Shown here: positions 37,390-50,269 of the stretch, piece by piece
Position numbering within the stretch: position 1 is the first letter of the stretch
Layout of the letters: each line of letters begins with the position of its first letter
Assembly: GCA_029959085.1 (NCBI GenBank)
Contig: JARWIR010000011.1
Span: forward strand, 11,347,840-11,411,839
Origin: Nemophila menziesii
Lineage: Eukaryota > Streptophyta > Magnoliopsida > Boraginales > Hydrophyllaceae
DNA length: 64,000 bases
Direction: 5' to 3'
The notes under the pieces: model-generated
Databases searched by the model: none
The model's input: only the letters and a program-made list of their open reading frames with translations
Told to the model about the DNA's origin: nothing
Made by a program: the position numbers and the translations under genes

Positions 37390-38110
37390 TATATATATCA
37401 CATAATAGTGAGGATTTAATCTCTTTATGATATTAGAGATTTTTGGTGAATTCTTTATTTTTTTTTCAATGAAATCCGTATCCACACATTTTATTTATAT
37501 GTTTGACTCACTGTATCTATGTCAGTGTTTGAGTTATTTCAATATTTTTTAATAAATTTTACAAATATGCTATATATTCATACTCCCGGTATACACTACT
37601 ACCAAACAAATGAATATTGAAAATTATCAAGCTCAATTTTTCTCATACTATACTTTCAAGGGGAATTTTAACATATATAGTTTTGAATGTGTTTTTTTGA
37701 CAACCACCTGTAAAAACCTTACATCTTCTTCTCATACCATCTTGTTGATATAAGAATATTTTCATCGTTTTCTCTCATTATCCTTCCGTCAAGACTTCTT
37801 TTATCATATTTTCACTCCGCTTATAACTTTTTCATCTTCTACAGCTCCAAAATCGGTGGTGGAGAATATCTTTTTGAAATCGAATCAACCCAATAACCTT
37901 TTGGTGGGTTGATGATTTTTAGTTTGTATGGTGGAACACTATTTATATGATATTATAGGTGATTTTGTTTGAAATAAAACATAGATTGAATAAATAACAA
38001 ATAAAATAATGACACCAAAAATTAAAGGCGACACAAGATTTACGTGGTTCAGAAATTGTTTGTTTGAACAAGTAGACGATCATCTTATATGTTCTACAAG
38101 AGCAACTCTT
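37390..38110. repeat. Dispersed repeat T, copy 2
   Basis: This is collinear with 19562-20240, and like that copy is preceded by a TA tract (37381-37398). It ends at 'gttctacaagag', where repeat R copy 2 begins. Confidence 0.75.
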
Positions 38111-38960
38111 TCAAGGATCAAATGGAATCTTTAAGCGAAGATAGCTCTAGAATGTTTTAACCTTCTTGCATAAAGCTTATAGGATATTTGACTCAACATG
38201 TCACAAGACACATAAAGTAAGGTGACGAGATCTAACATGGCCTTTATAAAATCATATATAGAATTGTGTAGATGAATGGGTGATTTTTCAAGAAGAGACT
38301 GAGGATCATTTATCCCTCAATAGTAGAAGGCTGACACTGCTTCATTATGTCCCTAAAGAAGCTTATAGTTTTAGCTAAACCCTTCTCGTGGTGGATAAGA
38401 AGAGTTGAAAGCCAGGGGGCCCTTGGGTTTTCCTCCGAAAGTCAAAAAATAGAACCTATGTGGCAAGCTCTAAGCATATTTGGTTATGTAGATTTCTTGC
38501 AAAACTTGGGTTTTCAAAAGTTCACCAAACTAAAATAATTGTTTCAAGTTCTTTAACTATGAAAATTGTTTCAGTCATATCTATGAATAAAATCAAATTA
38601 TATTTAAAATTATTTTCATTTGACATGCCTTTGATCGCCAATTCATCACACTCCCACATATATCCACAAGTTACAGAATCAGATATATGTTCACCAAGTC
38701 GATAAGCTATAAATTATTATTGTTACATATCAAAAATACATGTACATATAAAATGTTATTCAAATATATTCTTTCCTAAAAATTACATTAATCGAGAATT
38801 GAAAAATATATTACTTTATATAATGATTTGATATGATATCTTAAATCCTTGATATTTATATCATGTCTTGAATGGAACAAAAGTGTTTATTTTTTTATTG
38901 TACTTGATTTGATTGATCTATTTAATTGTCAAGCACCGTAAAGATATATTTTCCATTAAA
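38110..38960 (-). pseudogene. Repeat family R, copy 2
   Basis: It matches the right part of copy 1 (35740-36790) along its length, for example 'gatagctctagaatgtttta' (38142 and 35756), 'ctgacactgcttcattatg' (38331 and 35952) and the AT-rich tail. Minus-strand exon-like words are decayed. It lies directly after repeat T and before the X-Y repeat at 39050. Confidence 0.6.
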
Positions 38961-39049
38961 TATTTCTAGCTTTTTAAAGTGAATTTGTTGAAGTTTTTAA
39001 TAGTTATTTGGATAGTAAAATCTAAAGTTAGTGTAACGACCAATCTTAG

Positions 39050-39721
39050 TTAAAACTTGAGAAAAGTACATGACAAATGGTAATAGGTTTTCATGATTGG
39101 GTTGAATGTAGCTAGTAATCAATTATGTGTAATGTATGAAAGACTTTAGTGATAAGTCGTGCTTTGTACCTTTAAATAGTTCCAATAGGATCATACTATA
39201 TCTCGAAGATTTATTTACAACCAATTGAATTGTAGCACATTATGGTGAAACAAAGTTCATGGTTATATTACAGACAAGATCATAAAATTACCCACTCATA
39301 GTTTAACACCCTTGCTAGAAAATTAAATCCTTTCATACACATATTGGTTCAAGCGTGTTGTTTAATGATAGCTGAGTGTTAAGGGATATTTTATGTAGAG
39401 TTTAGGTATTGTAGTTTTAGAGATCTTTATCTTTCCTTATATAGGAACAGGATTAGAGAGGGAGACACGAAAGGATTTTTAAAATGAAGAGGCATCTGGT
39501 CGGATTAAAGTGAGCTCCCATGATCTTGTGATATTATGCATCATCTATAGGAAAACTTTCATTTCGAATAGTGAGAGACTTGGATATAGATATGAGATTG
39601 TCAAATTTTAGCATAGAGAATTTTAGACTATTACGCAAGCTCTATAATATATTTCATTTGAAATAGGAGGATTTTAGCTGACACCGGAAAAATAATCAAG
39701 AGTACATATATCCTTAAGGAA
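39050..39721. repeat. Repeat X-Y, copy 1
   Basis: The first half (X, to about 39415) matches 45880-46215 ('acaagtcgtgctttatacctt', 'gttgagtgttaag'); the second half (Y) matches 45340-45600 and starts again at 46215-46310 ('gggagacacg'). The block ends exactly where the Argonaute pseudogene starts, so it probably truncated it. The source element is not identified. Confidence 0.6.
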
Positions 39722-42700
39722 AAAATTGATCCTCTGATACTCCTCCCCTACCCACCAAAACAATAAACGATTATTTATTGCATAGCAAAACAAAATAAAA
39801 ACAAATAATATACGCATTATATTACTCGAATATGATTATCTACTATGGTTGTTTACCACCAGAACTACTATCTATAGAACTGGATTAGAAGCTCCATTTA
39901 AACAAGAAACAAGATGAATATAATCTTAAGAAAAAAAATGAGATTGTATTAGACAAAAAATAGTTACCTGATAATTCCCTTAAAAAACCATTTGACATCT
40001 CAAATAGAATATCAACCATTTTCATCTTTTGTGGTTGTGTACGAACTGCAGCTCGATAGCGAGATATGAGAGGCCACTCCAGTAAGCTCACAACCATGGA
40101 AACTGATGGAACATCACGGCTAGGAGAACCTTTTATAATGCTTGACCGTCAATAGTGAATTAATACCACCCATCTGCAAAGTACAACAATCTATTAATTG
40201 TACACAACCATATAATACGTTAATAGAAAATGGAAAAAGTTAACTCACATTTGCATTTATCTTGAGTAGCAAATAGGTTAGGTATTGATCGTTGAACTTT
40301 TTTGTTACAATGCATTGTGTAGGAATCCCAAGCTCTAATAGCATTTTCCGCTTCCATGGACCATAGATATCTAAATGCTTTCTCTTTGAAAGTATGCAGG
40401 GGATAAATTATTGTAGTTCTTTAAACTAGGGTTGTATAAGTTTCACAACATGAACAGGAAGAGTAGTACACTGCAAAAAAGGATCCAATACAATTACATA
40501 AAAATTAGATTAAGAATTATGATAAAGTATTAAAAGAGAACACTTACAATTCCTTTCTTTTTTCCACAAGTGATAAGTTTACTAATCCGTCTATGCGTGT
40601 GAACTCTAAATGAAAAGTTGACTACTCCCCAAACATCAATACTTGCCAGTTTTCTCTGCATATGTAAAGTCTTAATTTATGTTACAATTTGCATATTGTG
40701 AAAGAAAGGAGAAGAGAAAAGAAAAGAAAAGAAAGGAAAAGAAAAGAAAAGAAAAAGAGAAGAAATTTTCTACCTTATTGTTAAAGTTCATTCTTCCATT
40801 TTTCGACAAACTCTGTCCTCTCCATTGCCTGCTATAAGCTGGGTATATTGAAACTTGTTGTTAGTAAATAAATATATACAACAATTCCATATTTTCATAG
40901 AAGAAGAGCTTACTTTGGGTGCCGGAAGAACACGACCTTCTGCTGCAGTGAACTTTGAGCTGTTCGAGATTCCAGCAGACTTGGAAAGAAAATCATTGTT
41001 ATAGTTGTTATTTTTCAACCCCTCATCAGTTTTGTTTGAAACATCTACACAAGTGAAGCTCTCTGGATACTACTGGATAAATTCTTGGTATAGTGTTGGA
41101 GTGAAACCAGTGAACACAGCTACGAAGAAATTATTACTACTCGTTCCTACATTTTAAATATACCAGATTTAGCAACCTAGTTACAAAATTACGTCAATTG
41201 GAATATATACATGATGCTTTCCTTTGCCCACATCTATGCATGGAAAATCGCCAGAAAATCGCAATGGTATCTTCATATACTGAACAAAGAAATCATATAC
41301 TGAAATATTACTGGAAGAATATTCTCTCTTAAATGAGAACTTATATATATTAGACAACATTACAAGTTCAAAGTCTCGCCTTATAAAAATTATTCAAAAT
41401 TTTCAATTTATAGGTATTGAGCATGTAAAAGTCATATATAATGTATAAGATAACTCCTTAAAAAGAGCTTAAACTTTTAGAAGAATCGGTTGTCTAACAT
41501 GGTATTAGAAAAAGATCACAGATTTGAAGCTTAACCTTTTAGAAGAATTGATTGTCTAACAATAGATAATAGTAATACATTTCCTCTATGCAAGCTCCCT
41601 GACTCAAACCAAGGTATTTTAAAGTCCCTATTTGTAGGAGACAGTCGTGATACATGGATTATTCAGCACTCCTTTGGCTTGTAAAAGGAGGATCATTAGT
41701 AATTAGTTCATAATTTAACATACAGTTAAGTATTTTTTACCTTTGTCCAATCAATTTGATAAGGATCTAGAACCTTTTGATTTGTAATTATAAAATCAAT
41801 AAATGGTCCTGGTTTTAAAATCATTGTTGTTGATACATCTGTATAAATTAAGGAAAATAGAACCATTAAGTCGTTAGAGCATTGAAAATTGGATAAATAT
41901 ATTGGAAATAGAATCTTACCAATATTTAGTGAACGGCCTCCTTGATATGCACGGACACTAGAATGAAATCCACGGCATCCAGTCACCATAGACCCTAAAT
42001 GAGATTGGAGTACGAGAAGACATCCCCTGTATAGAAAATATGGACATAAATTCTACACACGATTTTAAAATCTAGAGCCGATTCTCTTATTGTTAATTTT
42101 TTGTGATAAATTAGCAGTTTTCATTGAAATTCATCTGTCTTAAAGAAAATATAAGACATGAAATTGCAGACAAGTACTCCTACTGTCTAAAACATCAAAA
42201 TGCACCTGAATACAAGAAATTCTTACTGTTTGGCAGCATTTTGTCTAAGAATTATGTCCAAATCTCTCACGGGCTCGTAAAGACGATCAGAATCTTAGGC
42301 ACAATGTGCATTTGTAATATCTTGCATGATATTTGAGCAGCATAGCAAAATTCCACTCTATATGTCTTTGACCTTGACGGTTGTCTACAACTTATCATAT
42401 CACCATGTCGTGGGCTTCCACCATCCCACTTTCCATTTTACTGAAAATAATATGAACTTGTTAGAAATTCGAATAAAATATTTTCTTTGAAAGTTTAGAA
42501 ACAGTTCGGAGCATGCTTTTTAATCATAACTATAAACTCAAGCTTGTTATTTGACAGAGGACTAAGAGAATAAGAGTTATTCTCACCATCATAAGCGATG
42601 AATTTCTCATTGATTTCATGCCCGTAAGTTTCTTTGAATTTGTCCATCACTTTCCTACAAACACCTTTTACCTCCACCTGATGTCCATCTTCATAACACG

Positions 42701-42978
42701 TGAAAATATGAGCAATAGATTTTAAAGGTGAATTAGTTTCTCAAACGGCCAAATTTAAATGTACTTACATTGGACTTGAAAAAGCTTCAATCAATTCTTG
42801 CTTCCGAGCCATTGAAATTATTAGTAAGCAGCTGAATCTTATATCCCTTTTTGCCAAGATTGCGCCTTTCCATTTGTAGGGGCTTATTAATATCAATTTT
42901 CTTTGGACCAAGATCAGATAAAACAATTGTTGGAGGCTTTGCTAGTGTCTTTGATTCCTTTTCTCCTTTAAATCCCAT
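39722..42978 (-). pseudogene. AGO4-clade Argonaute pseudogene (copy A)
   Basis: Argonautes of this clade bind 24-nt siRNAs and guide DNA methylation. Exon-like blocks occur in the right order on the minus strand. N domain: GYKIQLLTNNF (first exon, 42978-42787), GVCRKVMDKFKETYG and AYDGEN (about 42710-42495), YRVEFCYAAQIS and LDIILRQNAAKQ (about 42380-42230). Linker 1: GCRGFHSSVRAYQGGRSLNI, then an intron with GT and AG ends (41915-41840), then DVSTTMILKPGPFIDF and DPYQIDW (to about 41744). PAZ end: FPCIDVGK (about 41230). Linker 2 and MID: AEGRVLPAP (about 40930), VVNFSFRVHTHRRISKL (about 40600), DIYGPWKRKMLLELGIPTQC (about 40370-40310). PIWI: EWPLISRYRAAVRTQP (about 40080-40030) and RGGVSEDQ (about 39740). 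Stops, a deletion that removes the first catalytic Asp, and loss of the 3' half show it is dead. Confidence 0.92.
40703..40766. repeat. Purine-rich (GAAAA)n tract in an Argonaute intron
   Basis: A run of 'gaaaag' words in an intron of the Argonaute pseudogene; on the coding strand it is a pyrimidine tract ahead of a splice acceptor. The matching intron in copy B has only a short version (about 58890-58920). Confidence 0.85.
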
Positions 42979-44160
42979 TATTTATCAACCTGATGAGAAC
43001 CCTAGAATTTACAACTATAAAAGAAAATTTGATATAAGAACATTATACTAGAGTTTTTTATTCAAGTATTCAATATGTTAAAAACTATTGAATTCCTAAG
43101 TGGATGTTGAAATTATTTTTTATTAATGGTCTAAAACTGTATATGTTATTGTTTCGGATATGTAAGAAATAAGGGTTGTTAACCCATTGTTTTAAGTTTT
43201 TAAATGTATTGTTATTCCTATGATTTTGTATTGTCACATTAAATAATAAGCTGGATTATGTGGGATTCAAGTAGGTTCCTAAAAGCTCTACAAAAATATG
43301 ATACAAAGGAAAAGAATAATAGGCATGTGCAATAATAATACCACATATAAAGCATGACCTAGAAGCTAAATTATCTACCATATAGGCTATTATTTATGTG
43401 ATTTCATTAGTCCATATACGGTCTTTGTTAAATCATCAAACTGTAAGGTTATCCGTACATCATCGGAATCCTAGTACAAACATTTTTTGTTAGAGAGAGA
43501 AAGAACGAAAGAGGAAGTATGTAGCAAGGAAATGTAGGCAAGTTGTCAAAACAACCACCAAGCCTCATTTTCATCCCTCCATTTTAGTTTATTTTAACAC
43601 ATAGTGTAAATTTAATATCTTAAAATATAATTTACTACCTGATAAAAAATGAAAATATAATTGGATAAGTATATATATGTAAGTTTACTTTGTAAGGCTG
43701 GCGGCCTATTCAAGAAACCAAAGATATACATTCTAGATTGGTTTAACTAAGCTTGGTCAATGAAAACTACACATATTGACACTCCTATAGAAATCAATAT
43801 GAAAAAACCACATGACGAAGGAAAATTTTTATATGATTCTACCTTATATTAGATTTTGGTTGGTAATTTGATCTTTCTAGCCATCACTTTTATTTTGCTA
43901 ACACAAAAACATATACAAATTTCAAATAATTTTTACCTATATGGGGTTCGATTATTCATTGTATTACTAGTGCACATATATATGTGGGATATTCTACACT
44001 TCTAATAATTTCTTGTATCTATCATATGATTATACGAATTGTGGATGTCTTAAAAACAGTATATATTTAGGAACAAGATGGAGTGTATTTTTTGGAGTTG
44101 AATTATATCTCATAAAGGAAAGAAATAATATTATATCTTCAAGTCATCTAAAAAATTAGG
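42979..44160. other. Upstream of Argonaute copy A, no gene seen
   Basis: The stretch contains a purine-rich leader-like segment (43490-43530), but no confident promoter or frame can be assigned. Confidence 0.4.
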
Positions 44161-44770
44161 AATCTGTGCGGTATCTATGACATGCTCTAATATTATTTGG
44201 TTATGTAGATTTCTTATAAAATTTGGTATTCCACAAGTTACCCAAAATCAATTACATATTGAGAGTACTCGCATAATCCAGAATATATATAAATTGCTTC
44301 TCACTTGAAAGACCTTTGATTACCAACTCATCACACTCCCACATATATATACACGTTGGGGAATCACAAATATGGTAACCAAGTAAATAATATATAGATT
44401 GTTTTTTTGTTACTTGGAAGAGCCATTTTTTGGGCTCGGTGTCATTGACACGGTTCGAACCTATACCATCTAGATGAATGAACAAGGGCGCTAGCCAGTT
44501 AAACTAACTCCAACTAGTTATACATATTGTTTCTATTCCATACCAATAATACATGAAACATACAATTATATTATTATAATATTTTCTTTCCTAACAATTG
44601 CATTAAATGAGAATTAAAAAATATATAAGATTATATATTGAATGAAAATAATCCCATAAGTCTTGGACATTAATATCTTATCTTGAATAGATTGTGGTTG
44701 ATTTCATTTTTTTATTTCCTAATCATTCACCCTCCAGATAGTCGTTCCTTCAAATATGACTTGATTTTTA
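44160..44770 (-). pseudogene. Repeat family R, copy 3 (interrupted by a SINE)
   Basis: 'ttatttggttatgtagattt' (44194), 'aactcatcacactcccacat' (44324) and the AT-rich tail match copies 1 and 2. Between 'gattg' and 'acatattg' it carries an insertion of about 120 bases that both other copies lack. Confidence 0.6.
44405..44525 (-). mobile_element. tRNA-derived SINE
   Basis: On the minus strand a polymerase III A box, TTAGTTTAACTGG, is followed 46 bases later by a B box, GGTTCGAACC. This is the spacing in a tRNA gene. The RNA-like head ends in 'gagcccaaaaaa' and an A-rich tail. ATTGTTT at 44398-44404 and 44526-44532 is a likely target duplication, and R copies 1 and 2 provide empty sites. The head does not fold as a complete tRNA, so it is not a tRNA gene. 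Confidence 0.65.
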
Positions 44771-46310
44771 CATAGTGATATCGATGAATTTCATGTTATA
44801 GTTATTTGGTGAAAGAACTCGCAAGCTGATCATCTGAATGTAAATAAGATACTCCAAGTTCATTTCTTTCTACTTAATCCCGTATAAATTAGAAGGCGAT
44901 GACTACTTGTTTCATATATACTAGACTAAAGTAAAAAAATCAAGAATATAAAATTTTGGTTGAATAATATTACATAAAATGGTAGGTGGATTAAAAATAG
45001 GGACTTCTAGCTGTTGAAGTATCTGTTGAATTCAATAGTTGTCGAAGCAAAAAATGATATTTTTCTTTGTTTGACGAGCGTTCGACTATTCGTTGACTTT
45101 TTGCAGATCAACTTATCAAGGAAGATCTGAACTTTAAGAGATCAGTGTTGCATGTCGGTTATCTAAGTGAAAGTTCTAATCAACATAAGAGTAGAAACCA
45201 AGAGTGGCACTAGTTTGTTTGTTAAGCAAGATTCCATGTGATAATGTTAGATAAGGTATACAAGAACGCGTTATATAGCGTTACAATGAGTATCATATGG
45301 AACATGCATAAACTAGTGTGTATGTTATTGATAAAAAGACATCTGGTTGGGTAAGAACGAGAGACTGAAGAGCGCCTACAACCTGATTATATTATGTATT
45401 ATCAATCGAAGGACTTCCATCTTCAAGATTAAAAAGCATGGATCAAATATTAGACAGATAACTACTTTAGCTATAGAAATTTAGAATTTGACAGAAGCTC
45501 CATAATATATGTTTTGAGATTATAGGATTTTAGTTGACACCAACAAAATTATCAAAAGTACGTAGATCCATTAAAAATAACTTTCATGAAGGCCAGAGTA
45601 TTGCTACATGTAAAAATAATATCATTGAAATTGACATTTTACAAGATGGAAGTGATGCATTATTGTGGGAGATGACGAATCTCAATAAGATGGATAATGT
45701 AAGAGGTATACTATACGCTCGATGTACTTTAGATTGTAGATGTTTATATTTAATTTACATATATGATTATGAAACTGTTTGTCAATAAAGCGAGAAGGTT
45801 ATAATGTATAAACATCTTCAAATAGAGCACAATATATCATAGTACATGAAGAGAAGGGTTAAGACTTTTTTAAGTTAAAAATTAGAGCATAGTACATGAG
45901 AAATGGTAGTAAATTAATTGAACGGACTGAACGTGGCTTGTAATCGATTGCGGGGAGATTATGTAACCCTTAGTGACAAGTCGTGCTTTATACCTTTGAA
46001 TACTGCCAGTTCAACTATATTCTAAGATTCAATTACAACCAATTATATTTATAACATATTTCGGTGAAACAATGTTTTTTTGTTTGAATACGGACTAGAT
46101 TAGAGAATTTCCCAGTGATAATTTAACGCCATTCTTAGAACATTAAAGATTTTGATTCACATATTAGTTCAAATGTGTTGTTTTAGGATAGTTGAGTGTT
46201 AAGAGAAATTTAACGCAGAGTTGTAGTAATCTAATTTTTAGCTTGTTCTTGCATTGTGTGTATAGAAATGGGATTAGTTAAGGGAGACACGGAATAATTT
46301 TTATTTAATG
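44771..46310. repeat. Repeat X-Y related region, copy 2 (rearranged order)
   Basis: Y-type sequence at 45340-45600 is followed by X at 45880-46215 and the start of another Y at 46215-46310, so the order differs from the copy at 39050. The 84-residue frame at 45534-45788 overlaps the end of Y and has no recognisable domain. Confidence 0.5.
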
Positions 46311-49300
46311 TATTATGTATGGAAGAGGGAGAATTGCTAGTTAAGACTCTGGATGCATGATAATGCATTGTAATATGTGTGTAATTGGTACGTAACTGAA
46401 GTTGTGGGGTAACCAATACAGAGTCTTATGATGGCTGTTTTTTTATCTGAGTGTGGTAATAATTAGTACTGGATGTGGTTTAATTTATGGTATTATAAGT
46501 CCATGGGTCCTAGCTCCTTGGTGAAGTATGGGTTGTGAATGTGTAGCTAATATGTGGAGTTATGGGAGGTTGTGGCGTAATTGAGAAATTTAAATTTTTG
46601 TGATATGGACTTTTTCTGATTAACAAAAAGTAAATATATTTTCAACCAAAATTTCATGTCTTGAGATATTAATTTTGTTACATGGAGGGTTAAAAAATTT
46701 ATGTGTGTTGTGTTGTATCAAGTATCCAATAAATACACAAGGTTTTGACTTAGGTTAAAGGTTATTTGGCGAGTAAGGCTTAAGAACGAAAAACAAGGGC
46801 ATCAAAAAAAAGTAATTTTATATAAGGAGTTTGATCCAAAAGGTCTTAAAAAATATAGATATTGTTAAGAGAATGTGAAGTCCTGCGATTAATAAAGTAT
46901 ACAACAATTTGACAAATTAGTGACCAAAATAAAGTAGACATTGATGATCATACTAGTAATGTGAGTATCTTTTCAATTATATGACAAAAAATTCCATTAT
47001 GAAATATTCATTAGTTGAGACGTGGAAGACTACATGACCCTTTGCTGAATACAATTAGTTCTAGGGAAATGTATTCACATGCCGCATTATTGTATAACGT
47101 GCATATAGTAGTCTGAAGAGAGTTTTGAACCATGTTTTTATTGGTGAGGAAAATATGGGAAACATAACATTTAAGCTTTAACGAAAAAGTTCAACCTGGG
47201 AAGCTTAGGGATTTAAAGTTTAACGGAAAAATTATTGTAAGAGTGAGAACAAGAGGGGAAACCATTTTTGACGAGGCAAAAAAAATTCACTTCACTGCCA
47301 CTGAATGTTTGTCTTATTCGTAGTGTGCTCGTCAGCTTTAGAATTATGATTCTCATATGATGGAGTCAAAGTTGTGCCTTGAGAATGCAATATATGCCCT
47401 TGGATTGAGTGGACAAGCTGAAGAATGACATGACCACGACTATATTTAGATAATTGAGCTGTAAAAATGTTAAGAGATAGTTGATCCTGCTAATGGTGAT
47501 AAATTTCATGTTCCAAAAGAATTTTTCATATGATTCAGGAAAGGTGATAGTATTGTCGCGGGCGCATATGTCTGCACTGATTTCATTGTCTGCACTGATT
47601 TCATTGTAGTTGTAGGTCATCCTAGTGAGATTTGGTTATAGAGAGACTTACAAGTCAAATTCATCAGTCATGCTTATTTTTTCGTGTTTATCTTCGTAAA
47701 TTGAAAGATTGGACATAGTCGTACAAGTCGGTTAAGTAGACAACCAACTGTGGTTGTGGATGTATTATCATAGGTTGTGAAAACCTTAATTCGGGTATCG
47801 ACATTGGTGAGAGTTGATGTTACCATGTATTGGATGGTGTGATCAACAGAAACGAAAATATCATGACTAGATAAACTGTATTGTCTCTCAAAGGGATATA
47901 TTAGTGATATGTAATTAGAGTGGCACGTATTTTATTTGCTGAGAAGGATATAGAAAAATGCCATTGTAAAAAAAGAGGAAGGAGAGAATTTGGTCTCGAA
48001 AAGTTGGATAATTTTGATAGATGATTTTAACATGAAGAAGGCCAGCTAGATATATGTTGAGGATTGAGGGGGCGATATAGGAGTTATTTAACAATATTTA
48101 TTGGAAGACAAAGCTATGGCAGGGGAAGTAGTATCTGACATTTTTGTTAAGTTTCAAGGATGAAAAATAATAAAAAATTGTGTAAAAGTTCATTTTTTTT
48201 GTTTTGTAAATGGAATAAGAATTTACGAAAGCTTAGATTTTGTGAAAGAAAATGATGCTCTTGCGAAAGCTTTCACACTGTAAAAAGTTCTGAATAGTTA
48301 TTATTACATTAAAACAATACATTTATATTTACAATGATAATTTATTAATATATTCTTTCGTCTAAATTAAATTAATTCAGAATAACTAAATATATAGGAT
48401 TATATACTGTTTAGGAAATGTAGTCAAAATTCAGAGTATTGATAAATCTTCTTCATGAAAGATAATTGATTATTTTAATATTCTTAATCTAATTGATCTC
48501 TTTTATTAACAAATGACACCTCAGTGGCACTCTTTTCTACTTAACAAATCATTGCTTGTATACTTTCACCCTCAATTTTAATTGAAATGTAAAAAGAAAT
48601 ATAATTGTAGGAGATTATATGTTCAACAGATTTTGTGCAAAATATTTTATTCTTTTGTTGAAATTATATTTAAAAAGTATTTACGATTAAAAATTATTTT
48701 ATAACTTACAAATTACACTACTTACATTTTTTATTGATAAGTTAAGTAACAAGATTGTTATTTTTTTTTATGTATATGAGGAGTTTTCGTCTAAGAAATA
48801 TCATTTTTACTCAGGGATTTGTAAGTTGTCACATGAGGAGATGATTAAGAAAATAAGTATTTATAGTATCTCAAGTTCTCCGCATTGTGCTGGCAGTTGG
48901 AGGAAAATAATGCAAGTAAGAGAGTTTCTTTATCATTGGATTATTACTCAAGACTGTGAACTGAAATTAATCTTAATTGCTGTGTAATAATTCGTTTTGT
49001 CATAAAAGTTTTCTGCAACCTATTGGAAACTATTATTGTCGCGCTCATGTGTATTTTCGAAATGTGTTTACTTAGTATATCTTTAGTAATGTTTGGTGTT
49101 GTCTTTCCTCTATGAGTTTTTTTACATGTATTGTGTATGGATGGTTTTCTCGTAAAGCGGTTGATAATATTTATTAGAAAGGATCCATTCAAAACAAGTT
49201 TTCTTCTGTCATTATTTTGTGGTTGCTGGGAGTTCTCTTTCTATTATTACATGACTGAAATATGTATGGAATGGAGTGGAAATCTAAAGCACAGGTTCAT

Positions 49301-50029
49301 TGTGGGGTAAATAAGTCTTCTCGGATTTGCTTCTAACACAAGACTAGTTAAATTGTTAATTCTCACTAAAGATAGATGTGTTTTTTAATTGTTTGTAGTA
49401 ATGCTTCAGAGGATAGATCTTATTTATTGTTTAAGTGTGATTTTTCAAGATATTTTTTGTTGCTTATCCATTAGATGACGGGTACATCAGTTCAACCATG
49501 TTCATAGCTTGATTCTCATAAAATAAATTGTCCAATTTTGAAACAATAAAGCTTTGAGTGCTAGGCTTAAAAAGACTGACTTGTCATGTTTAGATGTATT
49601 AGATTTGAGAGGAAATAAATAGAATAATCATGAAGGCTAAATAAATTTCTTATGAGACTATTCTACAAAAAGAGGATACTGATGCTAAAATTCGATATCT
49701 CTATATATCAAATCAGAACCTAAATATGATTTAGAATTTGAAGATGGGTACTAACTCCTCCATTCCGGAAATAAAATAATTTAATTATAAGAATCATGCA
49801 TGCGTCTTTAGCTTTATAGTTTGTTGATAGAAACTTGGACAGTGTTTTTTTTATTGATTCTTCATCATAGAGCATTCTGGAAAAGCTTGTTTTTAAAGGT
49901 AGTGGCTTTATTGTGGAACTAAAAAACGGTGATTATCAAGTATAAGACTCATATAAATGTTCCTCGTAAGGCCTTGAACAACAACGAGCCAGATTAATAA
50001 GAGTACTATAAACAAAGTGAGTTTAAATG
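46311..50029. other. Decayed repeat DNA, no gene seen
   Basis: No motif could be assigned with confidence. 48280-48560 resembles the tail of repeat R. A 19-base direct doubling (tctgcactgatttcattgt) lies at 47571-47608. The plus strand around 47300-48150 has a more balanced composition and may be an old retroelement polyprotein, but too many stops prevent naming it. Confidence 0.4.
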
Positions 50030-50269
50030 TTCAGAATACAGTCTCAGAAGGATCTAAATCAGTTACAGAACAAGTCAATGAATTGAAGAATTCCCAGAAT
50101 TAACACCTACAAATGCTAGTAAAGGGAAGGAAATAGTGTTGAATAATAATGTAATCCCTAGCTCAAATCTGGCAAGAAAACCCTCATCACTGCTAAGAGA
50201 GACCTCAATTTCCGGTGACTGCAATTAATGTGTATCCTAAAAAAACTGGTCTGCTTTATTTGATAGTAA

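Noticed and set aside
44413..44512. tRNA gene
   Set aside because: A and B boxes are present, but the acceptor and anticodon arms do not pair; insertion flanks and a tail indicate a SINE.
47300..48150. Possible retroelement polyprotein
   Set aside because: Composition is suggestive, but no conserved motif was readable in any frame.
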